From Bacteroidales bacterium (GTDB taxonomy: Bacteria; Bacteroidota; Bacteroidia; Bacteroidales; UBA3824): a stretch of 57,587 nucleotides of DNA. The translations under genes and the position numbers were made by a program. Under the pieces are notes generated by a model. That model searched no databases, was not told the origin of the DNA, and saw only the letters and a program-made list of their open reading frames with translations. The stretch covers positions 1-57,587 of the forward strand of contig JAKSUC010000018.1 of NCBI GenBank assembly GCA_024413595.1. Direction: 5' to 3'. This document shows, one piece after another, positions 14,948-23,766 of this stretch (positions within the stretch are counted from its first letter, which is position 1; each line of letters opens with the position of its first letter).

Positions 14948-16780
14948 TTATTGATTATTAGATTTTAGCCCTTCTGCAAAACCTGCAAATTGTTGTTTTC
15001 GAGCAAATGTTTCGGTCCACAATCCAACAGGCTCTCCTCCACGCCAACTTGAATTTTCTGGACTATCGGTAGGACACCAATGACATATTCCATATTGTTG
15101 TTCAACGGGAATTATTTCTAAATATTTTGATACTATAAATTTATAAAAGTCAGCCATTTGCTTGTGTTTTGAAACTGTCATTTGTGAATTTTTAAGATTA
15201 TTTCCTTGAAATTGTACTCCATCAACATATCCCATGTCAAGTTCTGAAATTCTACAAAGTTTGCCTGAACTTGCCATTAATTTAAACATTTCAACAACAT
15301 GTTCTTCTGTGGATTTCTGACTTTGTGGATCTGCATAATAATTTATGTGCATTTGTGTTCCAATACCATCAATTTTGGTTATTCCATCCGACTCCCATTG
15401 TTCTATCCATTTTATCAAACTTTTTAGTTTCTGATTATCGTCCCATGTAGACTCTAAATTATAATCATTAATAAATAGTTTAAGATTTTCAGCACCATAT
15501 TTTGCTCCATGTTTACGAGCTAAAGCAACTGCATCTCTAACAAAATTTTCTCCTAGATAATCTGTCCAATAAAAATTTTGTTGTGCTTCGTCGGCTGAAA
15601 CATTATTTTTTGATTGAAGATCATATTTTCCATCTCCATTTTTATCGGCTCCTGAAAGTGCTTCGTTTACAACATCCCACGCCAAAACATAACCATCACA
15701 CGCTTTCATCATACCTTCAATCCATGTGCTAAGTGCATAATAAACTGTATCATAAACTTCTTGTTTGGTTAAAGGAATAGTTTCAACATCACCTGGATGT
15801 ATATAGGTTAAACTATTTATTATTTTAGAATTTTCTAGATTACCATTTTTTTCTTTTGAAACAAAACATGTATTATCTTCATTTTCACAATCGCCATTTG
15901 TTATCATTTCAACACCATTAATTTTAAAACTAATATCATCAAAATAATAAATATTAGCTTTGTCATAATCATTAAGATCAAATGCTATAGAATAACAACC
16001 TTCTTGTTCTGAAGTAAAATTTCCTTTGAATATATAAGTATCCCAAGTTGTTTTAAAAGGAAGCGAACCAACTCCAACATAATGTTTATATTCACCTGGT
16101 GTTGTGTGAGATTGTGTTCCTATAGTTGCCTCAATATCTGCACGAATCGAAGCAGAAAATTCGTAAGAATCTCCTGTTTTAAATGATTTGTTTTTGTCAA
16201 TAACAATCCAAAATTGAGTTTCCCAAGGCTCTTTTATCATGTCGGCTGATGATATTTTAATACATCTACGTTCTTCTGTAACCTCATGAGCTGGTTTTCC
16301 TCCTTCTACTGGACGGGTTTTATCTTCTAAAATTGATTTTAAATAATTTATATTTTGTTGAGAATGCCAACATAGTGTATGTCCATAAATTCCAATTCCA
16401 TTTTGCTTAGCTTTTTCAACAAACTTTTCTACTGTTGAAAAATCCATTGAACCATTGTTTTTTACGCATGAAGAATATTTCATATCGTTGTCTGCAACTA
16501 TTTCTGTAAAATTTTCGGTACAGAGATTAAAAATAGTATTGTTGGTTAAAAATCCATTTGCTGAAATTGCGCAACCTAATTTAAAATTTGGATTAGTAAT
16601 ATAAGTTTTTAAAGGAGAATAATCACTAAGATTAGATTGATTATTAGAATTTTGATTATTATTACTCTGATTTTTACTGTCATTTTCAGTATTGGGTTTT
16701 ATATCATCTTCTTCTTTTGAACATGCTGAAAATGTGATCAAAAATGCAACTATAGCAACTAATACATAAAATCTTTTCAT
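14948..16780 (-). CDS. GH10 endo-1,4-beta-xylanase, lipoprotein, with CBM-like insertion
   Basis: 610 residues. Lipobox FSAC (Cys20), an Asn/Ser-rich linker (about 30-52), then a GH10 barrel split by an insertion. The barrel starts LKTYITNPNFKLGCAIS and reaches IYGHTLCWHSQQN; residues about 158-330 are a jelly-roll carbohydrate-binding-like insert (KTGDSYEFSASIRAD…YYFDDISFKING) followed by what looks like the first strand of a second one (ITNGDCENED). The barrel then resumes with the acid/base Glu373 in WDVVNEAL and the nucleophile Glu513 in RISELDMG. It cleaves internal xylan linkages at the cell surface. GH10 enzymes interrupted by a CBM are known from Prevotella and other gut Bacteroidota. 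No SusC/SusD genes are nearby, so this is not a full utilisation locus. Confidence 0.93.
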   Translation of the reverse strand: MKRFYVLVAIVAFLITFSACSKEEDDIKPNTENDSKNQSNNNQNSNNQSNLSDYSPLKTYITNPNFKLGCAISANGFLTNNTIFNLCTENFTEIVADNDMKYSSCVKNNGSMDFSTVEKFVEKAKQNGIGIYGHTLCWHSQQNINYLKSILEDKTRPVEGGKPAHEVTEERRCIKISSADMIKEPWETQFWIVIDKNKSFKTGDSYEFSASIRADIEATIGTQSHTTPGEYKHYVGVGSLPFKTTWDTYIFKGNFTSEQEGCYSIAFDLNDYDKANIYYFDDISFKINGVEMITNGDCENEDNTCFVSKEKNGNLENSKIINSLTYIHPGDVETIPLTKQEVYDTVYYALSTWIEGMMKACDGYVLAWDVVNEALSGADKNGDGKYDLQSKNNVSADEAQQNFYWTDYLGENFVRDAVALARKHGAKYGAENLKLFINDYNLESTWDDNQKLKSLIKWIEQWESDGITKIDGIGTQMHINYYADPQSQKSTEEHVVEMFKLMASSGKLCRISELDMGYVDGVQFQGNNLKNSQMTVSKHKQMADFYKFIVSKYLEIIPVEQQYGICHWCPTDSPENSSWRGGEPVGLWTETFARKQQFAGFAEGLKSNNQ

Positions 16781-17002
16781 AAATGTTAATTTAAATTGTT
16801 TAGAAATATTGTTTGCAATGTTATTAAATTAACAAATAATAAACAAATATTTTTTTACTAAATAATTTTTTAACAATAAACATATTTAAAACAATACATT
16901 TTCAGCATATTTTTATTCTAACCTTTGTAACATAATATTAATTGTCAATAAAAATATTAAAAAAAAGCTATAATAAAGCATCTTATTTTAAAGATAGTTT
17001 TT

Positions 17003-17010
17003 TAAATTTG
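17003..17010 (+). promoter_or_regulatory. -7 box TAAATTTG for cstA
   Basis: Exact TAnnTTTG match, 23 bases before the ATG. The -33 box is not clear. The 253-base gap upstream (16781-17033) otherwise shows only AT-rich sequence. Confidence 0.5.
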
Positions 17011-17033
17011 CAATTAACAAAACACTAAAAAAA

Positions 17034-18461
17034 ATGATAACATTTAGTATAGCATTATTATTATTAGTTTTGGGCTATGTGTTTTATGGTAAAGTGGTTG
17101 AAAAAATAATAAAACCCGACTCAAACTCCCAAACACCAGCTTACAAAAAAAATGATGGCGTTGATTATATTCCAATGCCAACTTGGAAAATATTCATGAT
17201 ACAGTTTTTAAACATTGCAGGATTAGGTCCTATTTTTGGAGCTGTATTAGGTGCAAAATTTGGAACTTCCGCTTATATTTGGATTGTTTTAGGTTGTATT
17301 TTTATTGGAGCAGTTCACGATTATACAAGTGGAATGTTATCGCTAAGACATGACGGCGAAAATTTACCTGAAATTATTGGTCGTTATCTTGGAGATACAA
17401 CAAAAAAATGTATGAGAATTTTTACCGTAATACTAATGGTTATGGTAGCAGCAGTATTTGTTTCTGGTCCAGCTGGTATTTTAAATAGTATCACTCCTGA
17501 AGTTTTTAATGCTAATTTTTGGATTATTATTATCTTTATCTATTACATAATAGCAACATTACTTCCTATTGACAAAATAATTGGAAAAATATATCCAATT
17601 TTTGCTATTGCATTGATTTTTATGGCAGTTGGAATATTAATTATGTTATTTACAGGACAATATCACATACCAGAAATAACCGAAGGTATTCAAAATACAC
17701 ACCCTGATGCAGAAAATCTTCCTATTTTCCCAATTATGTGTATAACAATTGCTTGCGGTGCCATATCAGGTTTTCATGCTACTCAAAGTCCATTAATGGC
17801 TCGATGCTTAAAAAATGAAAATTTAGGTCGTCGTGTTTTTTATGGTTCCATGATTTTAGAAGGAATTATGGCTTTAATTTGGGCTGCAGCTGCTATTTGG
17901 TATTACCAAGAAAAAGGTTACGAAGAAAGCAACGCTGCTACAATTGTTAACTTTATCACTACCACTTGGTTAGGTAGAATTGGAGCAATTTTAGCTTTAT
18001 TAGGAGTTGTTTTTGCTCCTATCACGTCTGGTGATACTGCATTACGTTCTTGTAGATTAATTATGGCTGATATTTTTAACAAAGATCAAAAAAGTATTGC
18101 TAATCGTTTATTAATTGCTGTGCCTTTATTTATTGCAACTGCCGCAATTATTATTTATAGTTTGGCAGACAATGAAGGATTTAACTTAATTTGGCGTTAT
18201 TTTGCATGGTGTAACCAAACTTTAGCTGTTTTAACTTTGTGGGCTGTTACCATTTTTCTTGTTAAAACTAATAAATTGTGGATAATTACTTTCATTCCAG
18301 CTATTTTTATGACTATGGTTTGTTTTACATACCTATTTTTAGCTCCAGAATGTTTAAATCTCAATCACTCTGCAAGTTATATTTTAGGAGCTGCATGCAC
18401 TTTAGCTTTAACTATAATGTTTTTTATTTGGAAAAATAAAGAAAAATCTAATCAACAATAA
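17034..18461 (+). CDS. cstA: CstA-family carbon-starvation transporter
   Basis: 475 residues and about 12-13 membrane helices. The N-terminal part (LNIAGLGPIFGAVLGAKFG, AVHDYTSGMLSLRHDGENLPEI), the GAISGFHATQSPLMARCLKNE motif and TSGDTALRSCRLI are typical of the CstA family, whose members import peptides or pyruvate during nutrient limitation. The length is that of the short form common in Bacteroidota and clostridia, not the about 700-residue enterobacterial form. The next gene begins 34 bases later, with a short UTR-like gap, so co-transcription with the DUF1599 gene is possible. Confidence 0.92.
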   Translation: MITFSIALLLLVLGYVFYGKVVEKIIKPDSNSQTPAYKKNDGVDYIPMPTWKIFMIQFLNIAGLGPIFGAVLGAKFGTSAYIWIVLGCIFIGAVHDYTSGMLSLRHDGENLPEIIGRYLGDTTKKCMRIFTVILMVMVAAVFVSGPAGILNSITPEVFNANFWIIIIFIYYIIATLLPIDKIIGKIYPIFAIALIFMAVGILIMLFTGQYHIPEITEGIQNTHPDAENLPIFPIMCITIACGAISGFHATQSPLMARCLKNENLGRRVFYGSMILEGIMALIWAAAAIWYYQEKGYEESNAATIVNFITTTWLGRIGAILALLGVVFAPITSGDTALRSCRLIMADIFNKDQKSIANRLLIAVPLFIATAAIIIYSLADNEGFNLIWRYFAWCNQTLAVLTLWAVTIFLVKTNKLWIITFIPAIFMTMVCFTYLFLAPECLNLNHSASYILGAACTLALTIMFFIWKNKEKSNQQ

Positions 18462-18495
18462 AATCTTTATTTTTGTTTTATAATTAAATATAATA

Positions 18496-19053
18496 ATGAC
18501 AACAGATTTACAATTTGATAAAGTAATAAATAAATGTAGAGATTTATTTAAGAAAAAAGCATCTGATTATGGAACAGCATGGCGAATTATGCGTCCTGAA
18601 TCTATAACAGATCAAATTTTTATTAAAGCAAATCGTATTAGAGGATTAGAAATCAACAAAACTTCAATGATAGACGAAGGGGTTGTTCCTGAATTTATTG
18701 GAATGATAAATTATTCAATAATGGGACTAATTCAACTTGAAAAAGGATTTGCCGACACTGCCGACATAACTGCTGAAATTGCAGTAGAATACTATAACAA
18801 ATATGCTGAACAAGCAAAAAACCTTATGATGAAAAAAAATCACGATTATGGCGAAGCATGGCGTTCTATGCGTATTAGTAGTATTACTGATTTAATTTTA
18901 ATGAAAATTTACAGAATAAAACAAATTGAAAATAATGATGGCAAAACTTCTGTTTCGGAAGGAATAGATGCTGGATATTTTGACATTATTAATTATTCTG
19001 TGTTTAATTTAATTAAATTAGGTGAAATTGATAATAATAATGATACAAAATAA
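18496..19053 (+). CDS. DUF1599 (nucleotide-modification-associated) tandem-repeat protein
   Basis: 185 residues made of two copies of one module. Copy 1: KKKASDYGTAWRIMRPESIT then KANRIRGLE; copy 2: KKNHDYGEAWRSMRISSIT then KIYRIKQIE. Each copy ends in a hydrophobic helix (FIGMINYSIMGLIQLE; YFDIINYSVFNLIKLG). The DYGxAWRxMR block is the family signature of DUF1599, also called nucleotide modification associated domain 1. Biochemical role unknown. The DoxX gene follows after 8 bases, an arrangement that is common in Bacteroidota as far as I recall. Confidence 0.85.
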   Translation: MTTDLQFDKVINKCRDLFKKKASDYGTAWRIMRPESITDQIFIKANRIRGLEINKTSMIDEGVVPEFIGMINYSIMGLIQLEKGFADTADITAEIAVEYYNKYAEQAKNLMMKKNHDYGEAWRSMRISSITDLILMKIYRIKQIENNDGKTSVSEGIDAGYFDIINYSVFNLIKLGEIDNNNDTK

Positions 19054-19061
19054 TTTGAATT

Positions 19062-20207
19062 ATGGAAAACACAATAAATTTAAAACCAACCAATAAATTA
19101 AGCTCAATTTTAATATTTTTATGTAGAATTTTTGTTGGAGTAATATTCTGCTATTCTGGTTTTGTAAAAGCCGTTGACCCAACTGGTTTATCATACAAAA
19201 TTGGCGATTATTTTATTTATGTATTCAATATGCCATGGATGGTTGATTACACAATGCCAATGGCTATAATTTTACCTGCTTTAGAATTAACTGCTGGTAT
19301 AATGTTGATTTTTCATTTACGAGTTAAAATTGCTGCTTGGATTTTACTTTTTTTAATGATAGTTTTTACGCCAATAACTTTCTATATTGCTTTTTATGAT
19401 GCAGTTCAAGATTGTGGTTGTTTTGGCGACGCTATAAAACTTACAAATTGGCAAACTTTCTGGAAAGACGTGATTTTATTAGCTTTAGCTATTTTTATTT
19501 TTACAACTCGTAAACGTTTAGAAAATCCATTATCTGATAATGTTGAAAGAGCAATTGCTGTTGTATTTTTCTGTTTAGTTATTGGTTTTGAACATTTTAC
19601 ACTACGTCATTTACCAATTATAGATTATCGTCCATACAAAATTGGAAATTATATTCCTGAATTAATGGAATTTCCTCCAGATGCTCCTCGTGAAGTAATA
19701 GAACATATCTTTATTATGAAAAACACTGAAACGGGTGAAGAAAAAGAATTTACTATGGATAATTATCCTGAAGCACCTTGGACTTTTGTTGATAGAAAAG
19801 ATAAAGTTATAGAAAAAGGTTATATACCTCCTATTCACGATTTTACAATGATTGTTCCTGGTGATGAAACTAACTACGATTACGCTCCAATGATTTTAGA
19901 AGAAGAAAAACCTATCTATTTTGTTGTTATGCACAAATTAGAAAAAGCTGATGAAGATGGGCTTCTAATGCTTAAAGACATTGAAAATTATGCTAAAAGA
20001 AAAGGATGTAACGTTGCTGCTTTAACTTCTAGCAATTTAGATGCTATTAATCAAATAAAAGATAAATATCAAACCAGCATTCAATTTTTTAATTCTGATG
20101 ACATAACTCTAAAAACCATTGTTCGTGCCAATCCGGGTATTTTCCTTTTAGAAAAAGGAACAATCAAAGACAAATGGAATTATAGAGATTTTAATATGGA
20201 TAATTAA
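19062..20207 (+). CDS. DoxX/MauE-like membrane protein of the BT_3928 family
   Basis: 381 residues. The first about 170 form four membrane helices with the DoxX landmarks FCYSGFVKAVDPTGLSYKIGDYF and DCGCFGDAIKLTNWQTFWKDV. The C-terminal 100 residues (YFVVMHKLEKADEDGLLMLKDI…NVAALTSSN…GIFLLEKGTIKDKW) look like a thioredoxin-type fold without a CxxC. DoxX/MauE proteins partner with quinone or thiol redox systems; the DCGC pair in the membrane part could be redox-active. It follows DUF1599 by 8 bases and is terminated at 20221-20265. Confidence 0.85.
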   Translation: MENTINLKPTNKLSSILIFLCRIFVGVIFCYSGFVKAVDPTGLSYKIGDYFIYVFNMPWMVDYTMPMAIILPALELTAGIMLIFHLRVKIAAWILLFLMIVFTPITFYIAFYDAVQDCGCFGDAIKLTNWQTFWKDVILLALAIFIFTTRKRLENPLSDNVERAIAVVFFCLVIGFEHFTLRHLPIIDYRPYKIGNYIPELMEFPPDAPREVIEHIFIMKNTETGEEKEFTMDNYPEAPWTFVDRKDKVIEKGYIPPIHDFTMIVPGDETNYDYAPMILEEEKPIYFVVMHKLEKADEDGLLMLKDIENYAKRKGCNVAALTSSNLDAINQIKDKYQTSIQFFNSDDITLKTIVRANPGIFLLEKGTIKDKWNYRDFNMDN

Positions 20208-20220
20208 TAATTAAAATTAA

Positions 20221-20265
20221 AAACAAGTAGTCCGATACACATAGTATCTTTCTACTTGTTTTTTT
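20221..20265 (+). terminator. Terminator after the DoxX gene
   Basis: AAACAAGTAG (20221-20230) / CTACTTGTTT (20252-20261) with a second inner stem GATAC/GTATC and a T run (20259-20265). It lies directly before cdaA, separating the two transcripts. Confidence 0.85.
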
Positions 20266-20277
20266 ATATATTTTAAA

Positions 20278-21123
20278 ATGAGTTTTTTCGATTTCGGATT
20301 TGTTGATTTAATAGACATTTTGCTTACTGCATATTTATTATATTTTGTTTACAAAAGATTTAAAGGCAGTACTGCAATGAATTTAATATTTGGTGTTTTT
20401 ATCATCTACATTATTTGGATGGTTGTAAGAGCATTAAATATGAGTTTATTATCTACAATAATGAACAATGTTGCAAGCGTAGGTCTTTTAGCATTAGTTG
20501 TAGTTTTTCACCCCGAAATTCGCAAATTCTTATTAGAAATCGGTAATAATTCTAGAATAACCAAATTTTTTTCATTAGAACGTATTTTTCATAAAGTATT
20601 AAAAGAAACTCCTGACAATTTAAACATTCCTGAAATAGTTAAAGCATGTGAAAAATTTGCCAAAAATAAAATTGGAGCATTAATTGTTTTACCATCACAT
20701 TCTGATTTATCTTCTATAATAGAAACAGGAGAACGTTTAGACTCAAATGTAAGTGCCAGAATTTTAGACGCTATCTTTTTTAAAAATGCACCTCTTCACG
20801 ATGGAGCTGTTATTATTATAAAAGGAAGAATTGTAGCTGCAAAATGTGTATTACCTGTTTCTGACAATATGGATTTACCAAAAAAAATTGGATTACGTCA
20901 TCGTAGCGGTATTGGTATTAGCGAAGTTTCTGATAGCTTGGTTATTATTGTTTCTGAAGAACGTGGCGAAATTTCATATTCTGAATATGGTGGAATTGTT
21001 TCTGACATTACACCAGAACAATTGTCAGACAAACTTAAAGAACGTTTTGCTGTGGCTGAATCTAACATCAAATTTATTTCAAACGATACAATTGGAAATG
21101 TTCTTAATTTCTTAAAAAAATAA
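20278..21123 (+). CDS. cdaA: Diadenylate cyclase (c-di-AMP synthase), CdaA type
   Basis: 281 residues: three N-terminal membrane helices, a coiled linker, then the DAC catalytic domain with the two signature motifs, APLHDGAVII and LRHRSGIG. It makes c-di-AMP from two ATP at the inner membrane; c-di-AMP controls potassium, osmotic balance and wall growth. In many Bacteroidota cdaA sits directly after folP; here folP is 5 kb downstream, with unrelated genes between. The start is just 12 bases after the terminator T run, so its promoter probably lies inside or before the DoxX end. Confidence 0.93.
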   Translation: MSFFDFGFVDLIDILLTAYLLYFVYKRFKGSTAMNLIFGVFIIYIIWMVVRALNMSLLSTIMNNVASVGLLALVVVFHPEIRKFLLEIGNNSRITKFFSLERIFHKVLKETPDNLNIPEIVKACEKFAKNKIGALIVLPSHSDLSSIIETGERLDSNVSARILDAIFFKNAPLHDGAVIIIKGRIVAAKCVLPVSDNMDLPKKIGLRHRSGIGISEVSDSLVIIVSEERGEISYSEYGGIVSDITPEQLSDKLKERFAVAESNIKFISNDTIGNVLNFLKK

Positions 21124-21128
21124 AATTA

Positions 21129-22244
21129 CTATTCTATTTCATTTTCAATCACTTTACTATATAATATTTCAGTTCGTTTTTGTTTTAAATACTGAATATA
21201 TTCATCATATTTTTCAGGATTATTTTTAGCTTCAAGTCGCAATATATCATCATTAATTTCATCTATTCTCCATTGTTTAACCTTGGTTTCTTTCTCAATT
21301 AAATCTAACGACGAAACAACTATATTTTTTACAATATCACCAAAATCATCTTGTAAATCTTGAAAAACAGAATCTACAACTTTATTTGTTATATCTTTCA
21401 AAACCATTGTTCCATTTAGAGAAACAACATCTTGAATAACTCCATTTATTGTATCAAATGCAGTTTGTGAAATTGATTTTTCTAATGTTGACTTTATAGA
21501 ATGTCCTATAACGGGCATAGAAGTTAATTTTGAAATCTCTTTATTATTATTTACTGCATCTTTTGCTTTTAATGAAATATATTGTTTTAAATCGTCCTTA
21601 TATTTTAAATATGTTTCACTTGAAATATCTGTAAAACGATTAAAAAACAAATCAATTACTTTATTTTTTTGTGGCTCTACAATATCCGACATTATAGACT
21701 TTGATATTGGACGTCCTTCTGAAAAATCATTTCTAATGCCATGCAATACATTTACTACTACTCTATCAGAAACTTCTTCTATAATAATATTAAATATCTT
21801 GATTATTTTTTTTACCAAATAAATTTTTTGAAGATCTACAACTTTCATCTTGTCAAGACGAACAAATATCGAAAATACTCTCAACAATCTAAATATCAAC
21901 AAAGAACCAGACGGAATACACCCTAAAATATCATACCAATGCGATATTGGATAATCAAGCCAATGTTTTTTCTTACGCTTTATAGAAATTACCCAACCAA
22001 CAATTAAATCTGACAAATAAATTGCAACAAATATTAAATCATAAAAATTAAAATTCTGATTTATAGGATAATAAAAATTATAAAAAGATGGTGTATTTTC
22101 TAAAAACAAAGATTGACACCAGGGTATAGAAAAAATCCAATCAAAAAAAATCCATAAGAAATTCAAAATTAAGACAATCATTAAAATCATGTCCCAAAAG
22201 AAATTCTTAAACAAATATTTAAATCCGCGATTTTCTGTACTCAT
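21129..22244 (-). CDS. Voltage-sensor-like membrane protein without a pore, fused to a helical cytoplasmic domain
   Basis: 371 residues. Four hydrophobic segments resemble S1-S4 of voltage-gated channels: S1 about 17-39, S2 about 66-88 (acidic Asp79), S3 about 100-111 (WYDILGCIPSG, Asp105) and S4 about 112-134 with basic residues R119, R122, R129, K132 and K134 spaced mostly by three. There is no S5-S6 pore or selectivity filter; instead about 235 polar helical residues follow (VVNVLHGIRNDFSEG, FNRFTDISSETYLKYKD). Bacterial proteins with this plan are annotated as ion-transporter-like; function unknown. Convergent with cdaA, 5 bases apart, with no terminator visible. Confidence 0.6.
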   Translation of the reverse strand: MSTENRGFKYLFKNFFWDMILMIVLILNFLWIFFDWIFSIPWCQSLFLENTPSFYNFYYPINQNFNFYDLIFVAIYLSDLIVGWVISIKRKKKHWLDYPISHWYDILGCIPSGSLLIFRLLRVFSIFVRLDKMKVVDLQKIYLVKKIIKIFNIIIEEVSDRVVVNVLHGIRNDFSEGRPISKSIMSDIVEPQKNKVIDLFFNRFTDISSETYLKYKDDLKQYISLKAKDAVNNNKEISKLTSMPVIGHSIKSTLEKSISQTAFDTINGVIQDVVSLNGTMVLKDITNKVVDSVFQDLQDDFGDIVKNIVVSSLDLIEKETKVKQWRIDEINDDILRLEAKNNPEKYDEYIQYLKQKRTEILYSKVIENEIE

Positions 22245-22401
22245 AATATCAAAGTTTTTTTTTCAAAATAACGAAAATTGAACCACAAAAGCAATTTTTT
22301 AAATAAAAAAGATTTTAAGCATAAAAAAACAAAATTATTTCAAAATAAACAACTGATAATAAATCAAATAAAAAAAATATTAAAATAAATCAATTTTTTT
22401 C

Positions 22402-22432
22402 TTGACTAATATTTCATTTTTCACTACCTTTA
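22402..22432 (+). promoter_or_regulatory. Promoter for the SPFH gene
   Basis: TTG (22402-22404), 20 bases, TACCTTTA (22425-22432): close to TTTG-N19-TAnnTTTG with the last G replaced by A. The leader would be about 85 bases. Confidence 0.5.
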
Positions 22433-22522
22433 GCAACAAATAAAAAGGATTTCAAAAAATAAAATTGAAACCATAAAAACAAGTAAAATAATTATCAATT
22501 AATAAACCTTAAAGATAAAAAC

Positions 22523-23668
22523 ATGGGATTATTTGACAAAGCGAAAGAAATTATCAAAGGCGAATTGATAGACAACGTCTACATGCCTATTTTTGACAAA
22601 GACACAATTATGATGCGCTTCCAACGTAAAGATAGCGCTATTAAAAACGGAGCTCAATTAACTGTTAACGAAGGACAAGTTGCTGTATTTTTTAACGAAG
22701 GTGAAATAGGTGATATTTTTCAACCTGGTCATTACACATTAACAACTCAAAATATGCCAGTTTTGACCACTCTAAAAAGTTGGAAATATGGATTTGATAG
22801 TCCTTTTAAATGTGAAATTTTCTTTATTAATACAACAATATTCCAAGCTCAAAAATGGGGTACTCCTAGTCCTTTCTATATTAGAGATCAGGATTTTGGA
22901 CGTGTTACTCTTCGTGGTTTTGGTACTTATTCAATGCAAGTTACCGATGCTGCTAAATTTGTAACTTCTTTATGTGCTAATTCCTTAAAATTTGTTACAG
23001 AAGATATTGCTGAAGAATTACGTAGTATTATTATTACAAATATTATTTCAACAATTGGCGAAAGTCAAATTTCATTACTTGACTTAGCTCAAAACTACAG
23101 CAATTTAAGCAAAACATGTGAATCTAAAATTAATCAAGATAATCAATACGGTTTAACTTTCACAAAATTCTTGATTTCAAGTATAACATTACCAGAAAAT
23201 CTTCAAGCAAAACTTGACGAAGGTACTGGAATGAATATGATTGGTGACATGAATAAATATAGCCAAATGTCAACTGCAGATGCTATGAAAGCTGCAGCTT
23301 CAAATCCTGGACAAGGTGGCGGTATGGAAGGTATGGTGGGCATGATGATGATGAACAACATGATGCAACAACAACAAATGCAACAACAGCAAATGATGAA
23401 TCAGCAAATGAACCAAGGTTATAACCAAGGTTTTCAAGCTGCTCCCCCTCCTCCACCAATGGCTGCTCAATATTATATTGCTGTAAATGGTCAACAACAA
23501 GGTCCATTCCCATTGCAAACTTTACAACAAATGGCTGCTCAAGGTCAATTTAATCAACAAACTTTGGTGTGGAAACAAGGTATGGCTTCTTGGGCTGCTG
23601 CAGGTACAGTTGCTGAATTATCTTCTGTATTTGGTGCTGTTCCTCCTCCTCCACCTCCTGCTATGTAA
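22523..23668 (+). CDS. SPFH-domain protein with Met/Gln-rich linker and C-terminal GYF_2 domain (YdjI-like)
   Basis: 381 residues. Residues about 1-235 are the SPFH-type (virion core protein/YdjI-like) domain: MGLFDKAKEIIKGE, LTVNEGQVAVFFNEGEIGDIFQPGHY and RDQDFGRVTLRGFGTYS. Then comes a linker very rich in Met and Gln (about 265-305) and Pro (APPPPP), a GYF_2 domain (YYIAVNGQQQGPFPLQTL…VWKQGMASWAAAG), and a Pro-rich tail. In Bacillus, YdjI works with the zinc-ribbon YdjG and PspA in a membrane stress complex; a zinc-ribbon partner follows here, with no PspA gene in view. GYF_2 domains bind Pro-rich peptides, so self-interaction with the Pro-rich tail is possible. Confidence 0.88.
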   Translation: MGLFDKAKEIIKGELIDNVYMPIFDKDTIMMRFQRKDSAIKNGAQLTVNEGQVAVFFNEGEIGDIFQPGHYTLTTQNMPVLTTLKSWKYGFDSPFKCEIFFINTTIFQAQKWGTPSPFYIRDQDFGRVTLRGFGTYSMQVTDAAKFVTSLCANSLKFVTEDIAEELRSIIITNIISTIGESQISLLDLAQNYSNLSKTCESKINQDNQYGLTFTKFLISSITLPENLQAKLDEGTGMNMIGDMNKYSQMSTADAMKAAASNPGQGGGMEGMVGMMMMNNMMQQQQMQQQQMMNQQMNQGYNQGFQAAPPPPPMAAQYYIAVNGQQQGPFPLQTLQQMAAQGQFNQQTLVWKQGMASWAAAGTVAELSSVFGAVPPPPPPAM

Positions 23669-23697
23669 TTTGATAATAATGAATTATTTATAATTTT

Positions 23698-23731
23698 AGT
23701 CTTGCATAATATTTTTATGCAAGACTTTTTC
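23698..23731 (+). terminator. Terminator-like hairpin between the SPFH and zinc-ribbon genes
   Basis: AGTCTTGCATAA (23698-23709) / TTATGCAAGACT (23715-23726), 5-base loop, T run 23726-23730. It could reduce read-through so that the SPFH protein is made in excess of its partner. Confidence 0.75.
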
Positions 23732-23766
23732 TATTTTTTCTAATCTTTTTATATTAATTTAATTAT

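Noticed and set aside
23283..23518. Minus-strand ORFs opposite the SPFH Met/Gln linker
   Set aside because: They result from the low-complexity CAACAA repeats read in reverse; no motif and no promoter.
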